From: Bacillota bacterium
GTDB taxonomy: Bacteria; Bacillota; SHA-98; UBA4971
Direction of reading: 5' to 3'
DNA length: 64,000 nucleotides
Assembly (NCBI GenBank): GCA_012516125.1
Contig: JAAYXB010000011.1
Span: 1-64,000, forward strand
Of this stretch, positions 1 through 8,523 are shown piece after piece; position 1 is the first letter of the stretch; each line of letters starts with the position of its first letter. Position numbers and translations under genes: made by a program. The notes below the pieces were generated by a model, which ran no database searches, was not told the origin of the DNA, and worked only from the letters and a program-made list of their open reading frames with translations.

Positions 1-137
1 TCGGGGACGGCGCCCCAAGCGGGGCGCGCTTCGCCAAAATCCGGCCCGTCCGGCTAGGCAGCCGGATTTTGACACCCCTCGTGCAATCACCGGCAACCCC
101 TCCCAAAAGTCGGGAGCATTTTTGCACCCCCACTTAG
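1..137. repeat. Dispersed repeat family I, partial copy at window edge
   Basis: TCGGGGACGGCGCCCCAAGCGGGGCGCGCTTCGCCAAAATCCGG...CACCGGCAACCCCTCCCAAAAGTCGGGAGCATTTTTGCACCCCCACTTAG. Confidence 0.88.
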
Positions 138-351
138 TGCACCTGCAGCCCGCAGAGGAGCGCAGCTTGTCGCCTCGTGCGGGCTATCTCCGGGCTCGAC
201 GCCTGTGGTGTGGTTCATAGATCGGCCATAACCGCAGTCTATAGTTCCACCCTCCCTGCATGAGGTTTTCGGGGCCTGAGCGCGGTCTCTGGGTCGCCCA
301 GGGGCGCGGCGTTCGCATGGGCGCGGGACGGTTCTCGTCCGCAATGCCAGT

Positions 352-1386
352 TTACGCCTCCTTCAGCCTCGGGTCGAGGACGTCGCGGAGGGCTTCTCCG
401 ACGAGGTTTATGGCCAGCACCAGCACCACCAGGGCAAGCCCGGGCAGGGTCGCAACCCACCATGCAGTGAGCATGTACCGGCGTCCGTCGTTCACCATCG
501 ACCCCCAAGCCGGGATACGAGGGGGTATCCCGAGCCCCAGGAAGCTCAAGGAGGACTCCAGCACGATCATGTTGCCCATGCGCAGCGTCCCCAGGACCAG
601 TATCGAGTGCACGATGTTAGGCAGAATCTCCGAACAGATGATGGCCGCGTGCGACCGCCCGAGCGCCCTCGCGGCCTCCACATACTCCCGCGTCTTCTCC
701 GACATGACCTCGGCCCTCGCGAGCCGGTAGAACTCCACCCATCCCTTGAAACTCAGGGCCCAGATGAGGTTCCAGAACCCAGGCCCCAGGACGGCCATGG
801 CCCCGATCACGAAGATGAGGTACGGAAAGGCGAGGAGCAAGTCGGTAAACCTTGAGACGAGCCTGTCGAAGGGCCCGCGGAAGTAGCCCGCCACCACGCC
901 CAGGCTGACCCCGACCGTGACAGAGATGGCTATAGTGAGCACCCCCACCAGGATTGAAACCCGAGCGCCGTATATTATGCGCGACAGGATATCGCGCCCC
1001 AGTTGGTCGGTGCCCAGCGGAAACGCGCCGGCCCAGGTTGGCGGCACAAGGCGCTGGGTGAGAGACACCTTGTCCGGCGCACAAGGGGCAACCCACGGCG
1101 CGAAGATGGCGGCCGCGACATACAGCAGGATCACCACGCCGCCGACGACCGCGGCCGGGTGGCCTGCCATCTGCCTCATAAAGCTCAGGAAGTTCTTCAC
1201 CGCGAGGCCCAGCGGCCCGGCGCTCGCGGACCGGCGTGCCCGCGTCTCCCGAACCTTGCGGGCCTCCTGAAGTTCGTCGGATCTCACGGTCTCCCAGGTC
1301 GGCAGCGCCCGGCGCCCCTCATCCACGGCTTCCATTCCGTCCAGGCATATGGGTGAGTCTCGCAAGGCCTTCCCTCCCTCCTCCAT
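352..1386 (-). CDS. ABC transporter permease, DppC/OppC-like
   Basis: Multi-TM protein with BPD-type permease features (FPLGTDQLGRDILSRIIYGARVSILVG; EAA loop EYVEAARALGRSHAAIICSEILPNI). ORF extends to 1545 but its N-terminus reads through a dispersed repeat; start placed at MEEGGK after the repeat. Confidence 0.9.
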   Translation of the reverse strand: MEEGGKALRDSPICLDGMEAVDEGRRALPTWETVRSDELQEARKVRETRARRSASAGPLGLAVKNFLSFMRQMAGHPAAVVGGVVILLYVAAAIFAPWVAPCAPDKVSLTQRLVPPTWAGAFPLGTDQLGRDILSRIIYGARVSILVGVLTIAISVTVGVSLGVVAGYFRGPFDRLVSRFTDLLLAFPYLIFVIGAMAVLGPGFWNLIWALSFKGWVEFYRLARAEVMSEKTREYVEAARALGRSHAAIICSEILPNIVHSILVLGTLRMGNMIVLESSLSFLGLGIPPRIPAWGSMVNDGRRYMLTAWWVATLPGLALVVLVLAINLVGEALRDVLDPRLKEA

Positions 1387-1398
1387 CCTTTTTGCGCC

Positions 1399-1597
1399 GA
1401 AGTGAGGGTGCGTTAGTTCTCGCCCCTCTTCCAGTAGTTGCTGGGTTGCCGGTGTTGCACTCGGGAACGGAGCCCCAAACGGGGCGCGCTTGGCCAAAAT
1501 CCGGCCCGTCTGGCCTGTGGCCGGATTTTGAGACCCCTCGTGCAATCACCGGGAACCCCTCCCAGAAGTCGGGAGCATCTCCGCACCCTCACTTAGA
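1399..1597. repeat. Dispersed repeat family I, full-length copy inside the dppB-dppC gap
   Basis: Same arrangement as the copy at 28644-28840, with minor substitutions. Confidence 0.9.
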
Positions 1598-1605
1598 GTT
1601 ACAGC

Positions 1606-2622
1606 TTAGAGCGTCATCTTCGGGTTGAGGTACGTGTACAGGACGTCGGTCGCCAGGTTCACGGCAACGAACGTCAAGGCATACACCATGACAGCCCCCT
1701 GCACGAGGGGATAGTCCCTTGAGAAGATGGCGTCGACAACGACGCGCCCGAGGCCCGGCCACCCGAAGATGGTCTCCACGATCATGTTCCCGCCGAGGAG
1801 CGTGCCTACCTGGAGGCCAACCACCGTGACAGTAGGGATGAGCGCGTTGCGCAGCGCGTGACGGATGGTGACCGCTCGCTCGGCGACACCCTTCGCCCTG
1901 GCGAACAGAACGTAGTCCGCGCGAAGCACCTCCAGCATGCTCGACCGCACGACCCTCGCCACCACCGCAGCCACCCCGGCGCCCAGCGTGGCGGCGGGCA
2001 GGACGAGGTGTTTCAGGGCATCCCACAGCGCGGGCATGTTGCCCGTAAGGAGGGCGTCCACCGTGAAGAGACCGGTGATGGTCTCAGGCTCAAACCCATA
2101 AGTGATGCGCCCCGATGTGGGCAGCCACCCCAGGTGCAGCGAGAATACGATGATCCCGAGTATGCCCAGCCAGAACGCGGGCATGGAAATCCCGAGGAAC
2201 GACGCAGCCATACTGGTCCTGTCGATGACGGACCCCTGTCGGAGCGCGGAGACGACGCCGATCGGAACGGCCACCGCCAGCGCGAAAAGCAAAGAGTACA
2301 GAGCAAGCTCGATAGTGGCCGGCAGCGCCTCCAGGATCACCTCTGCCACCGGGCGCGAGCTTGGAATGGAGTACCCGAGGTCGCCTCGGAGAAGCCCAGT
2401 GAGGTACGTCCCAAGCTGGACGGGAAGGGATTTGTCCAGGCCAAGCTCGGCCTTGAGCGCATCGATTTCTTCCTGGGTCACGCCGCCGGCCTCGCCGATC
2501 ATGATGTCAACCGGGTCGCCCGGCATGAGCCGCATGAAGATAAACACCGCTATAGCGACACCGAGGGCTATGGGTATGGTCGCAAGCACCCGTTCAAGAA
2601 TCTGCACGTGTGTCCTTCGCAC
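1606..2622 (-). CDS. ABC transporter permease, DppB/OppB-like
   Basis: N-terminal ILERVLATIPIALGVAIAVFIFMRLMPGDP and EAA loop typical of DppB family; same strand as adjacent permease and SBP. Confidence 0.93.
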   Translation of the reverse strand: MRRTHVQILERVLATIPIALGVAIAVFIFMRLMPGDPVDIMIGEAGGVTQEEIDALKAELGLDKSLPVQLGTYLTGLLRGDLGYSIPSSRPVAEVILEALPATIELALYSLLFALAVAVPIGVVSALRQGSVIDRTSMAASFLGISMPAFWLGILGIIVFSLHLGWLPTSGRITYGFEPETITGLFTVDALLTGNMPALWDALKHLVLPAATLGAGVAAVVARVVRSSMLEVLRADYVLFARAKGVAERAVTIRHALRNALIPTVTVVGLQVGTLLGGNMIVETIFGWPGLGRVVVDAIFSRDYPLVQGAVMVYALTFVAVNLATDVLYTYLNPKMTL

Positions 2623-2680
2623 ATATATCCCCCCACATTCCCTGGTGTCGCCGTCATTCCGACCGGTCCGCCCGCCATTC

Positions 2681-4258
2681 CTATTTCACAGAGTAGCCCG
2701 CTTCCCTCAGGAGAGCCTTCGCTTTCTCCGGGTCGTATGGGTAAGGCTTGAGATCAGGGTTGAACCCGAACCCGCTCGGCAGGAACGCCGTGGCAAGGCG
2801 CCTTGCCGTCCCTCCGTAGATGGTCTCGAGGATCCTGTCCCAGTTGATCGCGTAGTTCATCGCCCTCCGCACCCTCACATCGTCGAAGGGCGGCTTTGCG
2901 CAGTTCAGCTCCACGCAGTAAACGCGGGTGCCTTCGACGCTCTTCACCTGCACGTTCCTGTCCTTCTTGAGGCTCGCAGCAAGGTCCGGCGGCACCTGCT
3001 GCACTATCTGCACCTCGCCCGCCTTAAGCGCGGCGATGCGAACCGTGGGATCAGGCATCATCCTGAAGATGGCCCGCTTCACCCTTGCCGGCCCCACCGG
3101 TGGCAGGTCGGGCGATCCACCGTAGTATTCGTCGAACCGCTCCATCACGATCTGGTCGTCGAGCCGTCCCCCGACGAACTTGAACGGGCCGCAGCCAACG
3201 GGCTTCCTCGCGAATTCCTCGTCGCCGACTTTCTCTATGTAGTCCTTCGGCACGACCTGGATGTGCACGAGGCCCTGCAGGAACACGGGAAAAGGGTTCG
3301 CCAGCGTGAACTTGACCGTGTACTGGTCCACCTTCTCCACCTTCTCAAGCGGGCCCAGGAGCCCCTTGCGAGGCGACGACCGGCCGCCGATGGCCCCTTC
3401 CTTCAGCACACGCTCGAAGCTGAACACCACGTCGTCCGCATCGAGAGCCTCGCCGTTATGGAACTTGATGCCCTTGCGAATCTTGAAGACATACACGTTG
3501 TCTGAGGGCGTCGTCCAAGACTCGGCGATCTCCGGCACCACCTTGCCGTCCCAGGTGCGGGTGACGAGCCCGTCAAACATGTTGCGGAGCACAGTCTCGG
3601 TGTCGCGCTCGCGGTGCATCGCCGGGTCTAGGGATACGGCCTTGTCGGTCTTCATCCCCACGACTATGGTGTCACCGCGCATAAGTCCGACATCGTGAAG
3701 GTTAATGCGCGAGTCCATCGCCGGCTGCCACTTCTGCACCTCGGCCCTGGCGGCCTCGGTCTCGCTCAGGTAGTACCCGAAAATCCAGGGCGCGTCCTCG
3801 TACAGGATGGACTGGGCCTCGTAATAGGCCTTTCGCCGGACCTCCGGATCGATAGTGGTAAGCGCCGTGTCTACGACGCGGTCGAATGCTGGGTTACTAT
3901 AGTGTGAGTAGTTGCCGCGGTCTTTGGTGCGCAGCTTGGGCACGGCAAGGTCGAAGGGATCGAAGTATGCGCTGCCCCAGTCCGTGAGGTACATTTGCCG
4001 CTCGCCCTTGAGAGCACTGTCTTTGAGCGCGCTCCATTCCCAGACTCGCACATCAGCCTGGACGCCGATGGCGCGCAGGTCAGCCGCGATGGCCTCGGCC
4101 TCGTCAGCCCTGTTCGCCTCAGCATCGATTACGACGGCCAGGGTCTTGCCGGCCGCCTGAATCGCCCCACTGCTCGGGATCCCCGTTGCGAGCAACCCAA
4201 GAGTTGTGACGACAACCGCAACCCAAAGACCTCTTTTACGGACCAGACTCGCTCTCAT
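2681..4258 (-). CDS. Family-5 extracellular solute-binding protein (DppA/OppA-like) with apparent circular permutation
   Basis: Signal peptide, then SBP_bac_5 C-terminal-type sequence (AEAIAADLRAIGVQADVRVWEW...GNYSHYSNPAFDRVVD...EDAPWIFGYY...INLHDV), then N-terminal-type sequence (DTIVVGMKTDKAVSLDPAMH...VVPEIAESW...IKFHNGEALDADDVVFSFERV...ALLREAGYSVK-stop). Confidence 0.9.
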   Translation of the reverse strand: MRASLVRKRGLWVAVVVTTLGLLATGIPSSGAIQAAGKTLAVVIDAEANRADEAEAIAADLRAIGVQADVRVWEWSALKDSALKGERQMYLTDWGSAYFDPFDLAVPKLRTKDRGNYSHYSNPAFDRVVDTALTTIDPEVRRKAYYEAQSILYEDAPWIFGYYLSETEAARAEVQKWQPAMDSRINLHDVGLMRGDTIVVGMKTDKAVSLDPAMHRERDTETVLRNMFDGLVTRTWDGKVVPEIAESWTTPSDNVYVFKIRKGIKFHNGEALDADDVVFSFERVLKEGAIGGRSSPRKGLLGPLEKVEKVDQYTVKFTLANPFPVFLQGLVHIQVVPKDYIEKVGDEEFARKPVGCGPFKFVGGRLDDQIVMERFDEYYGGSPDLPPVGPARVKRAIFRMMPDPTVRIAALKAGEVQIVQQVPPDLAASLKKDRNVQVKSVEGTRVYCVELNCAKPPFDDVRVRRAMNYAINWDRILETIYGGTARRLATAFLPSGFGFNPDLKPYPYDPEKAKALLREAGYSVK

Positions 4259-4261
4259 TCC

Positions 4262-4436
4262 ACACGCCTCCCTTATGTAGTGGTGCCAGGTCTTAGCGAG
4301 GGTGCACTAGTTGTTGTCCCTTATCCCACATTATGTCAGTGCGACCTGATTGAACCGCGCGAAACATGGGTGGTGCCCCGGCAAACTGGTAGCTACTGGG
4401 GAAGTTCAGCGGTCTTGCGCACCCTCAGTTAGATGC
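4262..4436 (-). repeat. Dispersed repeat family II (GACATAATGTGGGA-containing), copy 1
   Basis: Reverse complement reads GGGTGCGCAAGACCGCTGAACTTCCCCAGTAGCTACCAGTTTGCC...TGACATAATGTGGGATAAGG...GTGCACCCTCGCTAAG; related to 7733-7858 and 14388-14522. Confidence 0.6.
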
Positions 4437-5350
4437 GCCTTATGCGGCGATGCGACTGCCTCCGTGCGGCCAGCGCTGGGGGGCACGATGACACCTGGGA
4501 AGTTGGATGCTCCGTATCGCCAGGGTGAACTCTCGCGCAGGCCCAGGCCCGGGACAAGGCGCCTCGGGCTCCCGTGGCCTGGACGGAAGAATGCGAGGGA
4601 ACGGAAAAGAACAGGGACGAGGGGAACATAAGACAACAACAACCCAGGGACACCCCTGGGCAATGTGAAGGCGTCCCCCTTTCGACGCTTACGAGGTTAG
4701 CTGACGGGCTCGGACCGAAGGAGCTGGCCCTACCTGCGTTCCCCCGCAGGACTCGCCCCGGACACCTTGGGACCTTGGTTCCCCCGCTCTTCCCGAAGGA
4801 AGATTCAGCGGCCGCACGCGGTTTTGCTGCGGCGAAAACCGACGCATCTATTCCTTTGATTGTATTTTACCACCCGCATGCCAGTTGCGTCAACCAACAC
4901 ATCTGGGCCATCTCGGCCCTTGGCTTTCGGTATAGGCTTCCAATCCTCGACCAGGCACCGGTCAAACCGAATCCCTTGGCGCTGCCGCCAGGACTTACTG
5001 ATCTGCTAAGGAGGGCTTCTGCCCTGCTCCAACTCGAACAGCGCCACCGCGCCCGCCAGTCAAGAGCCAAAGAAGCAATTGGGCGCCTTTGGCCCTGTCA
5101 TCTGCTGCCAATGGAAACTCCCACTGAGCCCCCAGTTCCCTTGTGCTACCAGCCTGAATCAAGGCCCAACAAACTGGCACGCACTGCGTATGGTCAACAC
5201 CGAGGCTAAAGCGATGTCGTCGGCGAACCGCAGGCACGTTTCGTGTGCACGCGTCCCACAGTCGGCCCAGCTCCTGAGTTCGAGCTTGCCGCTCTGCAGC
5301 CAATATGCGACAAGGCCTATCGCGCGTGGCCGCCGGAACCGAGCGTGCAC

Positions 5351-6139
5351 TCAACTGTTCGTCCGCTCCCGGGAACGCGCTCTCCTGCAACTGGCGGCAT
5401 ACTCCTCGCTGAGCCGCGCTAGCATACGCACGTATGGGCCGTCCTCGTCAACTTCTCTGCTGGGTAGAATGCCCGGTATCTTGGCGCGCATGCCCGCGAA
5501 GCTGAGATCCGCCTCGCTAACCTGCACCAATATGATGTTGTTTTTCTGACTAAGAGCAACCTTGATGTGGTCCCTTACCTGGAGAGATTGCAGGTCGACC
5601 TCGTTCGGGTATTGGGCGGTAACCTCATAGTGTTGACGCCCATTATACTCAAATGCGACACCTTCGCGGTAGTACCGATCGTACTCCAGCAGTTGCCCAG
5701 TGACAGGGTGTGCAAGAAATGCCGGCCGACAGTTGTCAACGTAATTGTCTGAATCCACAATGAGATCAAGCCAGGCCTTCATAAGGAACTCCCCGGCGTG
5801 CGTCGCCTCCCATCTGTCCTCTTTAAGACGCAGGGCAAGAGCCTCTTGCGTGGCTGGAGGCACGGTCGCGAGCACCTCCGTCTGACCGGGCTTCGACACC
5901 ATCGTTACCCACCCGGCTACCGCTAACGCTTCACAGTGCCGACGAACTGCGCGCCTGCTAAGCCCGGAAAGCCGCGTGAGTTCGCTCACAGAATTAGGCC
6001 TCTTGAGCTCAATAAGCAGATACAGGTACTTTGCCAGCGGGCCGATCCTCGTGTCGCAGGGCAGGTCGGCAGGAATCGACATCCGGAGCCTTGTTGAAGA
6101 AGACATGATTCGACCCTCCTCGTCTGGTATGTCTCCCAT
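5351..6139 (-). CDS. Winged-HTH protein fused to a PD-(D/E)XK / EDxHD-like nuclease domain
   Basis: N-terminal HTH (KRPNSVSELTRLSGLSRRAVRRHCEALAVAGWV); C-terminal EYNGRQHYEVTAQYPNEVDLQSLQVRDHIKVALSQKNNIILVQV, like phage/homing nuclease folds. Function not established. Confidence 0.6.
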   Translation of the reverse strand: MGDIPDEEGRIMSSSTRLRMSIPADLPCDTRIGPLAKYLYLLIELKRPNSVSELTRLSGLSRRAVRRHCEALAVAGWVTMVSKPGQTEVLATVPPATQEALALRLKEDRWEATHAGEFLMKAWLDLIVDSDNYVDNCRPAFLAHPVTGQLLEYDRYYREGVAFEYNGRQHYEVTAQYPNEVDLQSLQVRDHIKVALSQKNNIILVQVSEADLSFAGMRAKIPGILPSREVDEDGPYVRMLARLSEEYAASCRRARSRERTNS

Positions 6140-6462
6140 ATACTACCATATTGAGGTAGTCTCTGCCAAGTCGTGCCGCGAAGGAGCTTGCGGACCGACA
6201 GCGCTCGATATAGGCCCGCGCTCGTCATAGATAGCTAACCTCAGCCTTGAACGAGTGCGCGGCTATACGAGCACGAGTATGCGTCCATATGAGTGCACAC
6301 TCGAGCGTGCCGCGGCATGCAGCCGACTGGGGGTTTAAGTTGGACACTGCGTGTTTATGGGCCACCGCAGCCGCGTTGACGAGGCCGTCCGTGACTTGCA
6401 TCTTAGTTTGATGTTGCGTATTTGTAGGCGCGCGTGTGCCCGCCGGGGGCCGGGATAGGGAT

Positions 6463-7205
6463 GATCCCTGCAGGACCAAATTGCGGGCAGATCTGGTCCT
6501 ATGGGGACCAGCCCGGCGCAAGATCTGGTCCTCCGGGAACCACCCCTGCCGCCCCCCTTCGCCAAAACCGAGCGGGGTGGAGCACCAGGGACCAGATCTC
6601 GCGTGAAGATGGTCCTCTGGGGACCAGCTTGGCGCACGTCCTGGTCCTCTCGTGACCAGGACGCCTCGGCCGCCGCCCGGGGTGGTGCACCGGGGACCAG
6701 GTTGCCCGCGAGGTTGATCCCCTGGGGACCATCCGCACGCAAAACCTGGTCCTCCGGGGACCAGGGGTTTTTGAACATCTCGCAAGGTGGTTACGTGGGG
6801 ACCAGGTAACTGGCGAAGATGGTCCCCAGGGGACCATCTTCGCGCGTAGCCTGGTCACCAGAGGACCAGATCCGGCATCCTCGTGGAGCGAGCGTCAGGA
6901 GGGTGGGTCTTTGGTAACCAAGTTTTGCTCGAGGCTGGTCCCCCAGGGACCAGCTGCGCGCAAATCCTGGTCCCTTGGGGACCAACCTCCAATGAGCATG
7001 TCCGAAGGTGGTTACCTAGGGACCAGGTGGCGCTCGAACCTGGGTCCCTGGGGACCATCTTTGCGTGGATCCTGGTCACCAGGGGACCAGGTTCGGCGTT
7101 TTGCCGGTTGAACCGCGACGAGGGTGGGTCTCTGGTATCCAGACCTTGCTCGGAGTTGGTCCCTCAGGGACCAGCCTCGCACGAGATCCTGGGATCCCAG
7201 GGACC
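6463..7205. repeat. Phased dyad array A (at least 21 dyads, consensus TGGTCCCCNGGGGACCA, triplets at 32 bp)
   Basis: Dyad starts counted by eye at 6463, 6494, 6526, 6578, 6610, 6642, 6683, 6715, 6747, 6788, 6820, 6852, 6904, 6936, 6968, 7009, 7041, 7073, 7125, 7157, 7189. Spacings: 31/32 within triplets, 41 or 52 between. Confidence 0.92.
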
Positions 7206-7654
7206 ACCCGGGGACCACCTGCGGGCCACCCGGGGACAACCCAGGGACCACCCAGGCGCGAGCGCGGCCACGCGCCCACGTGTCCATCATGCCTAACGTA
7301 GGAAGGAAAGGGCTGCCGCGTCAACAGCCAAGGGGGAGTCCTGCGTCGCGGGCCTGAACATGTGGCATGTGTACATGGTTAAGCTCAGGGTTGGAGCGTG
7401 TGCGAACTGTACGCAGTCTGCTCGGGCGCCGAGCAACTAGAGGCATCAGAACAAAGGGAACGAAACGATGCTGATGGTGGCCTGGTCGGTCAGGCGAGAA
7501 GAGACCGTGACCGCCCTTAACGATGCTCTCACGGTAACCAGATTTTCGCACCCGCACTTAGAGGGAGGAATCGCTGAGCTTGACCGAGAATTATGAGTAA
7601 GGTATGCTGTCGCCACCCTAAGCGGAGTTGGTTAGTCCCCCGGCGTTCCAGCGG

Positions 7655-7728
7655 GTGTGGGGTTGCCGGTGCCACACCTTTCTTTTGAGTCACCGGCCAC
7701 CCCTCCCAAAGTCGAGACAGTTTCTGCA
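7655..7728. repeat. Degenerate short copy of dispersed repeat family I
   Basis: GGGGTTGCCGGTGCCACACC...TTTGAGTCACCGGCCACCCCTCCCAAAGTCGAGACAGTTTCTGCA matches the short-core form seen at 63610 and 47258. Confidence 0.55.
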
Positions 7729-7732
7729 TGGG

Positions 7733-7858
7733 GCTGTTGAAACTCCCCAGCAACTACCAGTCTGCCCGAGCACGGTGACGGTCTTGCATGCTTCAGCCGG
7801 GCTGCGTTGACATGATGTGGGAGACATCAGCAGTGTCTTGCGCTTTACTTAGTGGCGT
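7733..7858 (+). repeat. Dispersed repeat family II, copy 2
   Basis: GTTGAAACTCCCCAGCAACTACCAGTCTGCC...GGGCTGCGTTGACATGATGTGGGAGACATCAGC...CTTGCGCTTTACTTAG. Confidence 0.55.
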
Positions 7859-8523
7859 CCCAAGTACCGCCATCGCGGGAAGCCGCGGCCTCGCAGGAAG
7901 CTTTCAGCGCCAGGGGCGGGCTCGGAAGGTGGCTTGAGTCCCCCGCTGAATTCTGGATTGCCTGAGGTCCTGGAACCTGAGGCCCTGGAATAGGGAGCGG
8001 AGATCTCCGAGCGCCCACGCTTAGGCGAGTTGCGGCCTAGAAGCTACCTCTATGACCGGCTTCTTGCCGAAGATGCGCATCGTCAAATCGCGTCTATGAG
8101 GCACGACGAGGAGCTGTCCGTCGCCTTAAGGGCGTTTTGGAGCGTTCTTCTCGAAACGTGCTCCGAAACTCGCGCGCAACTCTGCTAACCACAGGCTCCG
8201 GCCGCAAAGCGGTGGTTGGGCAGCGTACTCATTGCCCCATGGGCACGGCCCGTGCGCTTTTGGAGCACGCTTCTAGACCAGAATTGCGTTCCAGGATTGC
8301 CCCTTCCGGGCAAATCCGCCCGCCATTGCATCTCGAAGGTTGCAATCTCCGGGGTGCAGATGTAGACACCTGCCCAGGGCAAGCAGTTCGGAGCGGCCTG
8401 CTGGGTCTGGAGGACATGGGCGGTAATGAATGAGCCTGTTACATGGGAATGAGCCTGTTGCATGGGACGCCCGGGGGTGTTCCAAACCACCACGCCGGTG
8501 CGAGCAGGGAGGAAAGATGAACA

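Noticed and set aside
2102-3505. 467-aa plus-strand ORF antisense to the solute-binding protein
   Set aside because: Composition (R/H/P-rich) and position opposite a clear gene indicate a high-GC antisense artefact.
6463-7205. CRISPR array
   Set aside because: The repeated unit is a short symmetric dyad with spacers of about 15, 24 and 35 bp that resemble each other; no identical 23-37 bp repeats with unique spacers and no cas genes in the window.
6225-7357. Many overlapping ORFs on both strands in array A (e.g. 6225..6785, 6501..6809, 6883..7296) with GDQ/PRGP-type repeats
   Set aside because: Frames are open because GC-rich palindromes lack stop codons; similar peptides appear in several frames and both strands, with no start/RBS pattern. 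Treated as non-coding.
8130-8290. TTTTGGAGCGTTCTTCT / TTTTGGAGCACGCTTCT sequences resembling the duplication at 15808-15851
   Set aside because: Similarity is limited to about 16 bp; insufficient to call a repeat family from this window.
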